In this document: positions 14,317 through 22,971 of the stretch, in pieces
How the letters are laid out: each line of letters starts with the position of its first letter
How positions within the stretch are numbered: position 1 is the first letter of the stretch
Assembly: GCF_000484535.1 (NCBI RefSeq)
Contig: NC_022600.1
Span: forward strand, 2,914,001-2,978,000
Direction of reading: 5' to 3'
From: Gloeobacter kilaueensis JS1
GTDB lineage: Bacteria > Cyanobacteriota > Cyanobacteriia > Gloeobacterales > Gloeobacteraceae
Length of the DNA stretch: 64,000 bases
Notes under the pieces: model-generated
The model's input: only the letters and a program-made list of their open reading frames with translations
Told to the model about the DNA's origin: nothing
The model's database searches: none
Position numbers and translations under genes: made by a program

Positions 14317-16401
14317 TCAAGGCTGCATTGCGCGGTCGATGAAGGTCTGCTGACAGCTCACCTCCGGCTCACCGGCTGCAGGCTGGCGGCGGGTGTAGGC
14401 TCCGTTGGTCTGCAACTCCCAGCTCTGGCGGTTATCGGCCAGGACCAGTTCTAAAAAGGCAATCAGTTCGTCGCGCAGCCGGGGCTCCTCGACGGGCACT
14501 ATCGCCTCCACCCGGCGATCGAGGTTGCGGGGCATCCAGTCGGCTGAGCCGATAAACACCTGGGGACTGCCGCCGTTGCCGAAGTAGAAGACCCGCGAGT
14601 GCTCAAGCAACCGGCCAATGACGCTGATGACCCGGATATTTTCGCTGATCTCCGGATAGCCGGGCCGCAGGCAACAGATGCCGCGCACGACGAGGTCGAT
14701 CTTGACGCCCGCCTGGGAGGCGCGGTAGAGCGCCCGGATGAGGGCCGGATCGACCAGAGCGTTCATCTTGGCAATGATCCGACCGGGCTGATCGCTGCTA
14801 TGCAACTCGATTTCGCGCTCGATGAGGCTCAAGAACTGATCGCGCATCCGGGCCGGAGCCACCAGCAAGCGCCGGTAGTGGCTCTGGCGGGAGTAGCCCG
14901 TCAAAAAATTGAACAAATCGGTCAGATCCGCTCCCAGCTCCGGACGGCAGCTAAACAGACCGAAGTCGGTGTAGAGCCTGGCCGTTTTAGAATTGTAGTT
15001 ACCTGTACCAATATGGACGTAGCGGCGGATCTTGCCTTTCTCGCGGCGAACGACCAGGATGCCCTTCATGTGGGTTTTAAGTCCCACCAGGCCGTAGACG
15101 ACGTGGACGCCCGCCCGCTCCAGTGCCCGCGCCCAGTTGATGTTGTTTTTTTCATCGAAGCGCGCCTTCAGTTCGACCAGCACCGCCACCTGCTTGCCGT
15201 TTTCTGCCGCCCGGATCAAAGCGTGGACGATGGGCGAGTCGCCGGAGGTGCGGTACAGGGTCTGTTTGATGGTCAGTACGTTGGGATCGTCGGCGGCAGC
15301 GGCGATGAACCGCTCGACGGTGGCTTCGAAGGCGTCGTAGGGGTGATGAACCAGCCGGTCGCCGTGGCGAATCAGGGCAAAGATATCCCCATGGGAGGCA
15401 AATTCGGGCGGCACGCGGGGAGCAAAGGGCCGCTCCTTCAAATCTGGCCGATCGAGGCTGACCAGTTGCCAGAGGCAGGTGAGATCTAAGAGGCCGTCGA
15501 TCTCATAGACGTCCTGCTCCTCCAGTTCGAGTTCTTCGAGCAGACGGGTGCGCACGTGGGCGGGCATCTGGGGCGTAATTTCAAGGCGCACCGCCTGGCC
15601 GAGTCGCCGCCGCCTGAGCGATTCTTCGATCGTAAGCAGCAGATCTTCCGCCTCCTCCTCGGCCAGCTCCAGATCGCTGTTGCGGGTCAGGCGAAACGGG
15701 TGCCAACTCAGCACCTCCATGCCGGGGAACAACTGATCGAGGTGGGCACCGATCACCTCCTCGATGGCGATGAAGTGGTTGGGCACCCCCAGGGGCACCA
15801 GCCTCGGCAGGGGCGGCACCTTGAGGCGGGCAAAAAGTTCCTTGCCGCTGGTGGGGTTGCGCACGAGCACGGCAAGCGAGAGGCTGAGGTTGGAGATGTA
15901 CGGAAAAGGATGGCCCGGATCGACTGCCAGCGGTGTCAATACCGGAAAGACTTCTTCTTCGAAGTAGCGCTGCAGCCGCTCCTGCTGGCGGGGAAGCGCC
16001 TCGACCTGCTCGTAGCGGCAAAGGTGAATGCCCTCCTCGGCCAGACGCGGCAGGATCTGCTCGCGCAGGCCGAGCATCTGGGCTTCGATGAGGGGCCGAA
16101 TGCGGTGGGAGATGGCATCGAGCTGGGCCTGGGGCCTTAAACCGTCCAGTGCCCGTCCCGGCAGGCCCAGTTCCAGCTGCTGCTTGAGGCCGGAGACGCG
16201 CACCATAAAAAATTCATCGAGGTTGCTGCTGAAGATCGCCAGAAACTTCAAGCGCTCAAGCAGGAGGTTGCGCTCGTCGAGCGCCTCGGCCAGGACGCGG
16301 GCATTAAACTCCAGCCAGCTCAGCTCCCGATTGATGACAAGCGAAGGATCACCAAGATCGAGCTTGATATTCGCGCTTTCTGGTAAAGAGGTTTCCGCCA
16401 T
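14317..16401 (-). CDS. ppk: Polyphosphate kinase 1
   Basis: A 694-residue enzyme that reversibly makes polyphosphate from ATP. The N-terminal domain begins with INRELSWLEFNARVLAEA and contains the IFSSNLDEFFMVRVSGLKQQ helix. The catalytic core includes LVELKARFDEKNNINWARALERAGVHVVYG and HIGTGNYNSKTARLYTDFGLFSC with the phospho-accepting His. The last domain carries SADWMPRNLDRRVE. Full length for the family (about 690-730). It is transcribed alone toward lpdA with a 39-base gap. Confidence 0.97.
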   Translation of the reverse strand: MAETSLPESANIKLDLGDPSLVINRELSWLEFNARVLAEALDERNLLLERLKFLAIFSSNLDEFFMVRVSGLKQQLELGLPGRALDGLRPQAQLDAISHRIRPLIEAQMLGLREQILPRLAEEGIHLCRYEQVEALPRQQERLQRYFEEEVFPVLTPLAVDPGHPFPYISNLSLSLAVLVRNPTSGKELFARLKVPPLPRLVPLGVPNHFIAIEEVIGAHLDQLFPGMEVLSWHPFRLTRNSDLELAEEEAEDLLLTIEESLRRRRLGQAVRLEITPQMPAHVRTRLLEELELEEQDVYEIDGLLDLTCLWQLVSLDRPDLKERPFAPRVPPEFASHGDIFALIRHGDRLVHHPYDAFEATVERFIAAAADDPNVLTIKQTLYRTSGDSPIVHALIRAAENGKQVAVLVELKARFDEKNNINWARALERAGVHVVYGLVGLKTHMKGILVVRREKGKIRRYVHIGTGNYNSKTARLYTDFGLFSCRPELGADLTDLFNFLTGYSRQSHYRRLLVAPARMRDQFLSLIEREIELHSSDQPGRIIAKMNALVDPALIRALYRASQAGVKIDLVVRGICCLRPGYPEISENIRVISVIGRLLEHSRVFYFGNGGSPQVFIGSADWMPRNLDRRVEAIVPVEEPRLRDELIAFLELVLADNRQSWELQTNGAYTRRQPAAGEPEVSCQQTFIDRAMQP

Positions 16402-16588
16402 GCAGGAATTCTCTGATTTTTCCTATGATGACACTCCTTCAGGCCAAAGGCGGTATTGCCGGCTGCACGAACCAGCAGCTCTACTGTCCATTGCTTGAGC
16501 CGCTACGACTCAATTCAAATGACATATTGCTGGAATTTGATCTATAATAAGAAGTATGAAGAGTAATTTGCAGCAAGGAGCAACCTCC

Positions 16589-17719
16589 ATGCAAGAGTCT
16601 GTCCAGCGAAAAGGGGCTTTGCGGGTCGGCAGCCTGTTTGGCATTCCCTTCTTCGTGGATGCTTCCTGGTTTTTGATCCTGGCCCTTGTCACCTGGTCTT
16701 ACGGGTCAAGCCTGGCCGCACAGCATCCCGAGTGGGAGGCGCTGACGCCCTGGATCACCGGCTTTGTCTCGGCCCTGTTCCTGTTCGGCTCGGTCGTGTT
16801 GCACGAGTTGGGCCATAGCCTGACGGCGATGGCCCAGGGCATTCGGGTGCAGTCGATCAGCCTGTTTTTGTTCGGCGGTGTAGCGCAGATCGAGCGCGAG
16901 TCCCGTTCGCCCTGGGGCGCGCTGGCCGTTGCCCTCGCCGGCCCCCTGGTAAGCCTTGCCCTGTTCGGCGTATTTTTTGGCCTGGGACAGGTGCTGCCGC
17001 TCGATGGCCCGATCGCGGCAGTGGTGAGCCTGCTTGCCTCAGTCAACCTGGCTCTGGCGGTCTTTAACCTGCTGCCGGGCCTGCCCCTCGACGGCGGCAA
17101 CGTCCTCAAGGCGATCGTCTGGGGTGTGACCGGCAACCAGTACAAGGGCGTGCGCGTCGCCGGGCTCACAGGCCAGGTGGTCGGCGTGCTGATGATCCTG
17201 GCGGGTCTTCTTGCCTTCGGCAACTTCAGCGGCCTCTGGTTTGCGGTCATCGGCTGGTTCGTCTTCAGCAACGCCCGCCGCTACAGCGACTACGCCCGTG
17301 TCCAGGAACGATTGAGCGCCTTTACCGCAGCTCAGGCGGCGGTCTACTCCGAGCCTGTCCCGGCAGGCACAACCCTGCGCACCTTCGCGGACCTGTACGC
17401 TGTCTCAAGCCAGCAGCGCAGCTTCCTCGTCACCGACTTTAGCGGTCGCCTCGTAGGCCATGTCGATCGCAGCGTGCTGCTGGCGCACCCGGTCGAGCAG
17501 TGGCCCTATATCCCGGTGGCAAGCGTCCTGCAGCCCATCGACGCGAGCGAGACAGTCGCCAGTTCTGAGCCGCTCGATGCGGTGCTGGTGCGCCTTGAGC
17601 AAAAGCGCCTATCCCGCCTCGCCGTGCTCCAGGCCAACGGCCTGCTCGTCGGCCAGGTGCGCATCGAGGACATCCGGCGGCTCTTCGATCACCCCCAGCG
17701 CTGGCGGCTGGCCGGTTAA
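16589..17719 (+). CDS. Site-2 protease family (M50) membrane metalloprotease with CBS region
   Basis: A 376-residue intramembrane zinc protease of the SpoIVFB/Rip3 type. It opens with KGALRVGSLFGIPFFVDASWFLIL and then carries the HELGH zinc site at residues 72-76 inside a membrane helix. LFLFGGVAQIE is the family loop, and NLLPGLPLDGGNV holds the third ligand Asp. Several further helices follow. The C-terminal 130 residues form a CBS-type regulatory region (LVTDFSGRLVGHVDRS, ASSEPLDAVLVRLEQK). ATG at 16589 was chosen because AAGGAG lies eight bases upstream; the frame also opens at 16556. A strong terminator follows. Confidence 0.93.
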   Translation: MQESVQRKGALRVGSLFGIPFFVDASWFLILALVTWSYGSSLAAQHPEWEALTPWITGFVSALFLFGSVVLHELGHSLTAMAQGIRVQSISLFLFGGVAQIERESRSPWGALAVALAGPLVSLALFGVFFGLGQVLPLDGPIAAVVSLLASVNLALAVFNLLPGLPLDGGNVLKAIVWGVTGNQYKGVRVAGLTGQVVGVLMILAGLLAFGNFSGLWFAVIGWFVFSNARRYSDYARVQERLSAFTAAQAAVYSEPVPAGTTLRTFADLYAVSSQQRSFLVTDFSGRLVGHVDRSVLLAHPVEQWPYIPVASVLQPIDASETVASSEPLDAVLVRLEQKRLSRLAVLQANGLLVGQVRIEDIRRLFDHPQRWRLAG

Positions 17720-17753
17720 GCCGCCATCCAACTGTTGCGGTCAACCTGTTTCT

Positions 17754-17784
17754 ACCCTCCCCACCGGGAGGGTTTTTCTTTTTC
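17754..17784 (+). terminator. Rho-independent terminator after the site-2 protease gene
   Basis: Perfect 8-bp stem ACCCTCCC / GGGAGGGT with a four-base loop, followed by a run of T interrupted by a single C (17773-17784). Confidence 0.85.
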
Positions 17785-17801
17785 ACTGCCCAGCTCAGCT
17801 A

Positions 17802-17831
17802 TTGACATTAACTCTCAAGAAGTCTTATCCT
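17802..17831 (+). promoter_or_regulatory. Candidate promoter for a small RNA
   Basis: Perfect -35 TTGACA at 17802-17807 and TATCCT at 17826-17831, 18 bases apart. No gene follows, but a long hairpin with a T tract begins about 40 bases downstream. Confidence 0.45.
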
Positions 17832-17837
17832 GCGAGA

Positions 17838-17924
17838 CATCGGTTAATCCTCTCTTGCTTGTAAGCCACAGGCAGGCTGGCGGTGGATCTTCTCTCCATA
17901 TCCGCTCTCAGCCTGTCTTTTTTT
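17838..17924 (+). ncRNA. Candidate small RNA of about 87 nt
   Basis: Starts seven bases after the candidate -10 and ends in its own terminator. The 3' half is a long imperfect hairpin: CAGGCTG (17873-17879), GCGG and TGGA on the left arm pair with TCCA, CCGC and CAGCCTG (17909-17915) on the right arm, followed by TC and seven T at 17918-17924. The preceding protease gene has its own terminator, so this hairpin is not needed for it. No open reading frame of note lies inside. Function is unknown. Confidence 0.45.
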
Positions 17925-17934
17925 GTGACCCCAT

Positions 17935-18118
17935 CCCCGGCTCCTCACCCCTCACCCCCAGCCCCTCTCCCACAAGGGGAGAGGGAAGTAAGACAAATCT
18001 GCAACTAACTTCACTTAGCCCCTCTGCAGCCCAGTTACAATGAACCCCCTTCTTCTCTCCTTCCCCGGCGGGGGAAGGAGAGAAGGAAGGGGGCAGGGGG
18101 GTATGGGGAGGTGGGGGA
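17935..18118 (+). repeat. Palindromic intergenic repeat, copy 1
   Basis: Two hairpins joined by a short linker. The first is CCCCTCTCC-CACAA-GGGGAGAGG (17960-17984). The second, at about 18050-18100, has C-rich and G-rich arms around CCCGGCGGGG. The linker contains CCTCTGCAGCCCAGTTAC. The same arrangement recurs reversed at about 37531-37705 and, split by an IS110 element, at about 52981-54390. It resembles REP-like palindromic elements common in cyanobacteria. The gene-free stretch 17720-18365 holds this repeat and the small RNA; nothing else was seen. Confidence 0.8.
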
Positions 18119-18365
18119 CATTTCCAGCAAGCACTCAAAAAGCAAAAAAACGACTAACCCCAAAAACTCTTCTTCTCCCACCCCAGCCCAAAACCCTATG
18201 CTTTTCGAGCCTCGTCTACTTAATCCTTTGCCTGCGCCTACTCGTTGGGGTTTGTTCCTGCAGCCGCCAGATTTTTATTGAGATTGAATTTAGATAAGCT
18301 ACGAAGCCGCTCACCCTAGAAGCGTTGCCTGATGTATACTTTTGTAAAGTGCGCAGGGATTACAG

Positions 18366-18818
18366 ATGATCGAGCGGTCAATCGAGGTAGAAGTGGCAGC
18401 GCCCCTGGCAGCGGTCTACGCGATCTGGGCCGATCTCGAAAATCTGCCGCGCTGGATGCGCTTTGTCAAATCGGTCCGGATTCTACCAGGGACAGAAGAT
18501 CTCTCGCGCTGGCAGTTCGGTCTCGCAGCGCCGCTTGTCGTGGAGTGGACTTCGCGGATCACCCGCCGCATTCCCCTCCGGCTCATCGCCTGGGAGTCCG
18601 TTTCTGGCCTCACCAATCGCGGTTCAGCCGAATTTTTTCCGACCGAGCGCGGCTGTCGCCTCAAGCTGACCCTCAGCTTTGATAGCCCGAGTGGACTCGC
18701 GGGTGAATTTTTGCAGCGGCTGGGCGTCGAGCGCTGGGTGGACGAAAACCTGATCGACGATCTCAGGCGCTTTCAGTCCCTGGTCGAGCAGGACACCCCC
18801 CGCCAGCCCGTAGCTTAG
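18366..18818 (+). CDS. SRPBCC family cyclase/dehydrase-like protein
   Basis: A 150-residue protein with the START-like fold of the polyketide cyclase/dehydrase family. The opening IERSIEVEVAAPLAAVYAIWADLENLPRWM is characteristic (first strand, then helix with WADLENLPRW), and it ends with the long C-terminal helix WVDENLIDDLRRFQSLVEQ. Such proteins bind hydrophobic ligands; no catalytic residues can be read. It is not linked to a biosynthetic gene here. Family confident, function unknown. Confidence 0.85.
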   Translation: MIERSIEVEVAAPLAAVYAIWADLENLPRWMRFVKSVRILPGTEDLSRWQFGLAAPLVVEWTSRITRRIPLRLIAWESVSGLTNRGSAEFFPTERGCRLKLTLSFDSPSGLAGEFLQRLGVERWVDENLIDDLRRFQSLVEQDTPRQPVA

Positions 18819-19313
18819 TTACTGCACGCCCAACAGCTCGACATCGAACAGCAGCGTCGAGTTGGGTGGAATCGGCCCGATGCCGCGAGCACCATAGCCG
18901 AGGCTGGGCGGGATCACCAGTTTGCGCTTGCCGCCCACTTTCATCGTCGCTACCCCCTCGTCCCAGCCCTTGATCACCTGGCCGACGCCGAGGACGAACG
19001 AAAACGGCTGGCCCCGATCGCGGGAGGAGTCGAACTTGCGGCCATCTTCGAGGGTACCGGTGTAGTGGACGGTCACCTTCTGACCTGTCTTGGGCGTCGC
19101 CCCGGTACCGACCACTTCGTCGAGATACTTAAGACCGTCGGGAGTGGTCGCGTACTGCTGAGACATGCTGTTTTTTCCTTTGGTAGTGGTGCTGGGTGTA
19201 CTGGGAGCGGCGCTTGTGGGTGCAGGCGATTGGAGGCAAACCGCCAGGGTGCTGGCGGCAGCCAGAAGCAGCCCGGCGCAGAATTGGGAAGCAAATAATC
19301 GTCGGTTGTCCAT
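18819..19313 (-). CDS. FKBP-type peptidyl-prolyl isomerase, exported
   Basis: A 164-residue isomerase. The N-terminus is a signal peptide or lipid-attachment type leader ([27 protein letters not shown]), followed by a Pro/Ser/Thr linker. The FKBP domain spans about 60-164 with [45 protein letters not shown] and [28 protein letters not shown]. Active-site residues (Tyr of VHYTG, Asp of FDSS, Trp of GWDEG, Tyr of LGYG) are present. ATG at 19313 was chosen because it starts the leader directly; the frame extends to 19358. It likely folds periplasmic proteins. Confidence 0.93.
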   Translation of the reverse strand: MDNRRLFASQFCAGLLLAAASTLAVCLQSPAPTSAAPSTPSTTTKGKNSMSQQYATTPDGLKYLDEVVGTGATPKTGQKVTVHYTGTLEDGRKFDSSRDRGQPFSFVLGVGQVIKGWDEGVATMKVGGKRKLVIPPSLGYGARGIGPIPPNSTLLFDVELLGVQ

Positions 19314-19408
19314 GCCCTGTCGTATGGTTGGGTTGCCCCTCACTCGTTTAACACACAAATTTTCAGACAGGAAGACCTCCTGTCCTCCACCTCACACGTT
19401 GGACGCCC

Positions 19409-19876
19409 ATGGACAGGCGCTTTGAGCAGCAGATCGAGATTGCCGCCGATCTGGCCACGGTCGATCGCTGCATCACCGAACCAGTTCTCATGAGGCAGTG
19501 GCTCAATCCACTTTTGGGCTGCGAGAGTGTCGGCGAGTGGTCCACAAAACCAGGCGGGCGCTTTCGTTTCACGCTCCATCTGCCACTGCTGTCACCTGCC
19601 CTCGACTGTGAGGTGATCGAAAGAGCCTTGGGACTGGTGGTCTGGCGCTTTACGGGCTTCTTCGAGGGCACCGACCACTGGGAGGGCCAGCCACACCCGT
19701 TCGGCGTACGGCTCGTCAACCGTTTTTGCTTTACGATCCCGAACCCTCTTGTGCGCACAGGCTTCGATCTTTTTGCCAGCAACTTGACCCGCTCGGACAT
19801 GCAGGCGCAACTGCACCGTCTGAAGGTCGTGGCCGAGCAACAGCAGAGCAGGTATCCTGATAGCAACGGTTCTTAA
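19409..19876 (+). CDS. SRPBCC domain protein
   Basis: A 155-residue protein of the same broad fold as the one at 18366: FEQQIEIAADLATVDRCITEPVLMRQWLNPLL opens with strand, helix and the Trp of the typical xxMxxWL segment. A middle region with antiparallel strands (PGGRFRFTLHLP, VVWRFTGFF) and a C-terminal helix (RSDMQAQLHRLKVVAEQQ) complete the fold. Ligand unknown. It lies nine bases ahead of the peroxiredoxin-like gene on the same strand and may be co-transcribed with it. Confidence 0.8.
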   Translation: MDRRFEQQIEIAADLATVDRCITEPVLMRQWLNPLLGCESVGEWSTKPGGRFRFTLHLPLLSPALDCEVIERALGLVVWRFTGFFEGTDHWEGQPHPFGVRLVNRFCFTIPNPLVRTGFDLFASNLTRSDMQAQLHRLKVVAEQQQSRYPDSNGS

Positions 19877-19885
19877 CAAAAGGAA

Positions 19886-20437
19886 ATGACTGCGAATAGC
19901 GGACTTTTTAACCGGCGCTTTGCCAGGAACTTTGTGCCCCTGCCCGGTTTTCGTGTCCCGGAAGTGGGTCAGAATGCCCCGGATTTTACGCTCCCCCGCG
20001 TCGGGGGTGAGCCCGTGCGTCTTTCAGCCCTGCGCGGTCAGCCAGTGGTACTTGCCTTTACGCGCATCTTTACAGAAAAGCTCTTCTGCCCCTTCTGTTA
20101 TCCGCACATCCAGGATCTCAAGCAGCGCTACGGCGAGATCAAAAAGGTCGGGGCAGAACTGTTGATGGTGAGCAGCACCGACGCCCGCCAGAGCGCTCAG
20201 GTCGTAGCCGATCTGGAGCTACCGTACCCGTTTCTTTACGACCCTGACTGCCGGATCTTCCGGCTCTACGGGGCCGGTCAGGCTCTCGGCGCACCGCTAC
20301 CGGCACAGTACATCGTCGATGCCAAGGGCCGCATCCTCTACCGCCACCTGTTTTCGTTCATCGACAGCAACGCTTCTACCGACGAGGTGCTCGGGGTACT
20401 GGCAGAGGCGGAGCGGCTGCAGCAACGCTCCTACTAA
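19886..20437 (+). CDS. Peroxiredoxin-like (AhpC/TSA family) protein
   Basis: A 183-residue thioredoxin-fold protein. [41 protein letters not shown] is the family N-terminus, and CPFC occupies the position of the active-site Cys motif ([17 protein letters not shown]). [26 protein letters not shown] and [19 protein letters not shown] follow. The two-Cys CPFC pattern is typical of the peroxiredoxin-like DUF899/AhpC side branch and suggests thiol redox activity. The stop region overlaps that of the convergent moaD-like gene by four bases. Confidence 0.87.
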   Translation: MTANSGLFNRRFARNFVPLPGFRVPEVGQNAPDFTLPRVGGEPVRLSALRGQPVVLAFTRIFTEKLFCPFCYPHIQDLKQRYGEIKKVGAELLMVSSTDARQSAQVVADLELPYPFLYDPDCRIFRLYGAGQALGAPLPAQYIVDAKGRILYRHLFSFIDSNASTDEVLGVLAEAERLQQRSY

Positions 20438-20709
20438 CCGCCCGCAATTGCCGGGACGATACTTACCTCGTCGCCGTCTTTGAGGGGGGTGTCGCGGCCC
20501 TGCAAAAAGCGAATGTCTTCGCTGTTGACGTAGAAGTTGACGAAGCGGCGCAACTCGCCGTTCTCGGCGCACAGGCGGGCCTTGATCCCCGGACAGTGGC
20601 CCTCCAGCGAGTCGAGTATTTCGGAGACGCTGTTGCCGCTGCACTGGACGGTCGAGCGCTCGTTGGTGAGCTTGCGCAGCGGGGTCGGAATCAAAACGGT
20701 GACGGACAT
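20434..20709 (-). CDS. MoaD/ThiS-like sulfur carrier protein
   Basis: A 91-residue ubiquitin-like protein ending in GG, the C-terminus that is adenylated and turned into a thiocarboxylate in sulfur transfer. Visible features are [20 protein letters not shown], the helix [57 protein letters not shown]. It lies 44 bases downstream of thrC on the same strand. Close relatives include CysO, which feeds sulfur to a PLP-dependent cysteine synthase, and MoaD. The neighbour being a PLP enzyme of the same fold type as CysM makes a CysO-like role worth testing. Confidence 0.9.
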   Translation of the reverse strand: MSVTVLIPTPLRKLTNERSTVQCSGNSVSEILDSLEGHCPGIKARLCAENGELRRFVNFYVNSEDIRFLQGRDTPLKDGDEVSIVPAIAGG

Positions 20710-20753
20710 AGCGGTCGATCTCCCTGAATTTTCAAAAACTGGACAATTCGTGC

Positions 20754-22046
20754 TCAGACGAGCGTCTGCTGCCAGTCGAGCCGATCGAGGGTGCGGGCCC
20801 GCTCAAGGGCGCGCTCGAAGCTCGCGAGGCTGGGCTCGATCTGCAGCGGCTCACCGGCGTAGGGAGCGATCGCTTCCTGGGTCTTGAGGCCGTTGCCGGT
20901 GATGTAGACCACCGTCGTCTCCTCCGGGTCGATCTGCCCGGCTTCGACCAGTTTTTTGAGGACGGCCACGGTCGTGCCACCGGCGGTCTCGGTGAAGATG
21001 CCCTCGGTCTGGGCCAAGAGCTTGATCCCTTCGATGATCTCGCTGTCGGAGACATCTGCAATCGAGCCGCCGCTCTTGCGGGCGATGTCGAGGGCGTAGA
21101 TGCCGTCCGCCGGGTTGCCGATCGCGATCGACTTGGCGATCGTGGCGGGTTTGACCGGCGTGACAAAATCCTGGCCCCCTCTGAACGCTTCGGCGACGGG
21201 CGAGCAACCGCTGGCCTGGGCACCGCTCATGCGCACCGGCTTATCGGCCACCAGCCCGGTTTTGATCAGTTCTTGAAAACCCTTGTAGATCTTGGTGTAG
21301 AGCGAGCCCGAGGCGATCGGGGCAACGACGTGGTCGGGCAATTGCCAGTCCAGTTGCTCGGCCACCTCGAAGGCGAGCGTCTTTGAACCTTCGGAGTAGT
21401 AGGGGCGGAGGTTGATGTTGACAAAGCCCCAGCCGTGGCGATCGGCGACTTCCGAACAGAGGCGGTTGACCTGATCGTAGTTGCCATCGACGGCGAGCAC
21501 CTGCGGGCCGTAGATGAGGGTGCCCAGCACCTTGCCCGCCTCCAGATCCGCCGGAATAAAGATGTAGCATTCGAGCCCGGCGTGGGCGGCGATGGCGGCG
21601 GTGGCGTTGGCGAGGTTGCCGGTCGAAGCGCACGATACGGTCGTAAAGCCCAGTTCCCGCGCCCGCGTCAGGGCGACCGAGACGACGCGGTCTTTGAAGC
21701 TCAGACTCGGTACATTGACCGCGTCGTTTTTGAGGTAGAGCGCCTTCAGCCCGAGCCGCCTTGCCAGCCGCTCGGAGCGAATCAAAGGCGTCAGGCCCGT
21801 GCCCAGATCGATAAGCCGCTCGCCACTCACCGGCAAGAAAGGCCGATAGCGCCAGATCGAGCGCGGTCCGGCGGCGATGCTCTGGTGGCTCACCCGCGAG
21901 CGGATCGCCTCGTAGTCGTAGGCGGCTTCGAGGGGACCAAAGCACCACTCGCAGACGTGGCGGGCTTCTGCGGCGTACTCCGCACCGCACTCGCGGCAGC
22001 GCAGTCCGCGCAGGGTGCTGGTAGAACGAATCGGTGTCTGGGTCAT
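20754..22046 (-). CDS. thrC: Threonine synthase
   Basis: A 430-residue PLP enzyme (fold type II) that converts O-phosphohomoserine to threonine. An N-terminal zinc-ribbon-like region has two Cys pairs (CRECG about residues 17-20, CEWC about 33-36). The PLP lysine sits in [15 protein letters not shown], and the phosphate-binding loop is [35 protein letters not shown] and [20 protein letters not shown] follow. The motif set agrees with threonine synthase; related cysteate or cysteine synthases share the fold, which matters because a MoaD-like carrier is encoded next to it. Confidence 0.93.
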   Translation of the reverse strand: MTQTPIRSTSTLRGLRCRECGAEYAAEARHVCEWCFGPLEAAYDYEAIRSRVSHQSIAAGPRSIWRYRPFLPVSGERLIDLGTGLTPLIRSERLARRLGLKALYLKNDAVNVPSLSFKDRVVSVALTRARELGFTTVSCASTGNLANATAAIAAHAGLECYIFIPADLEAGKVLGTLIYGPQVLAVDGNYDQVNRLCSEVADRHGWGFVNINLRPYYSEGSKTLAFEVAEQLDWQLPDHVVAPIASGSLYTKIYKGFQELIKTGLVADKPVRMSGAQASGCSPVAEAFRGGQDFVTPVKPATIAKSIAIGNPADGIYALDIARKSGGSIADVSDSEIIEGIKLLAQTEGIFTETAGGTTVAVLKKLVEAGQIDPEETTVVYITGNGLKTQEAIAPYAGEPLQIEPSLASFERALERARTLDRLDWQQTLV

Positions 22047-22173
22047 ATAGCTTCAATTCAACAACAGTGGGCGCATCCTATCACGGCCTGTCAAACCTCA
22101 CAAAATAAACCCGACTAATTTAGTCGTGTATTGTTTTATCAGGTTGCTCCCGGCGGGCCGTTAGGCTGAGAAG

Positions 22174-22683
22174 ATGGAGCCAGGATATTTACAGGCGGTA
22201 GATCCTGCGGACGAGGAGAGCTTTGCGGTGCTGTCTCGATTGCTGGCGGTGGCCCTGCCGGGCCACTGGACAGAGACGATGCTGCGCTCGGACATCGTTC
22301 AGCCTGCGAGCCACTACTACCTGGCCTGGGCAAAAACGGGCGAGGCGGTGGGTTTCGGCGGATTCTGGCTCATCGAGGACGAGGCGCATCTGGTAGTGCT
22401 GGCTGTCGAGCCGGCCTGTCGGCAACGGGGCGTGGGTACGGCCCTGCTCTGGGGGCTGTTGCAGTGGGCCCGCGAGCAGGGGGCGCGGCGGATGACCCTC
22501 GAAGTGCGGGCGGACAACGAGGCGGCCCTGGCCCTTTATCGGCGCTTTGGCTTTGTGGAGCTGGGGCGGCGACCGGGGTACTACGGCGAGGTCGATGGCC
22601 TGGTGCTGTGGACACCGCGCATCGACGGACCAGATTACGCCGGGCAGCTGCAGCAGTGGGCGGCGGGCTGGCGGCGGCCCTGA
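22174..22683 (+). CDS. rimI: Ribosomal protein S18 alanine N-acetyltransferase-like GNAT
   Basis: A 169-residue GNAT acetyltransferase. The acetyl-CoA loop VEPACRQRGVGTALLWGLLQWA fits R/Q-x-x-G-x-G/A. ARRMTLEVRADNEAALALYRRFGFVELGRRPGYYG is diagnostic of RimI, which acetylates the N-terminus of ribosomal protein S18. Somewhat longer than E. coli RimI with an added C-terminal tail. Transcribed divergently from thrC. Confidence 0.88.
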   Translation: MEPGYLQAVDPADEESFAVLSRLLAVALPGHWTETMLRSDIVQPASHYYLAWAKTGEAVGFGGFWLIEDEAHLVVLAVEPACRQRGVGTALLWGLLQWAREQGARRMTLEVRADNEAALALYRRFGFVELGRRPGYYGEVDGLVLWTPRIDGPDYAGQLQQWAAGWRRP

Positions 22684-22971
22684 GTAGGGCGATCCCTACC
22701 TGAAAGGGCAGGTTACAAAACCGACGGAGATGGTAAAAATTTAGTTACGATGGGGAGGAGTCCACCGAGCGGGGAGAGCCCACTTCATTCGTTTCAACTA
22801 TCCGACTTATATACAAGAAGCGTCGCCCTCGTCGAGGGCTTTTGCAGGTGTGGGGCGGCAATGTCAAGACTCTCAGAGTGAGGCCAGGAGCGGTTTTATC
22901 CAGATCCGGGCCGCTACTCGTGTTAGGATGAATCAACCCTCAAGGGGCGCTGCAGGTGAAGGGACATAGCC

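Noticed and set aside
17935-18118. C/G-rich repeat considered as a CRISPR or an attenuator
   Set aside because: Not regularly spaced repeats, and the same element recurs in unrelated contexts, so it is a dispersed palindrome.
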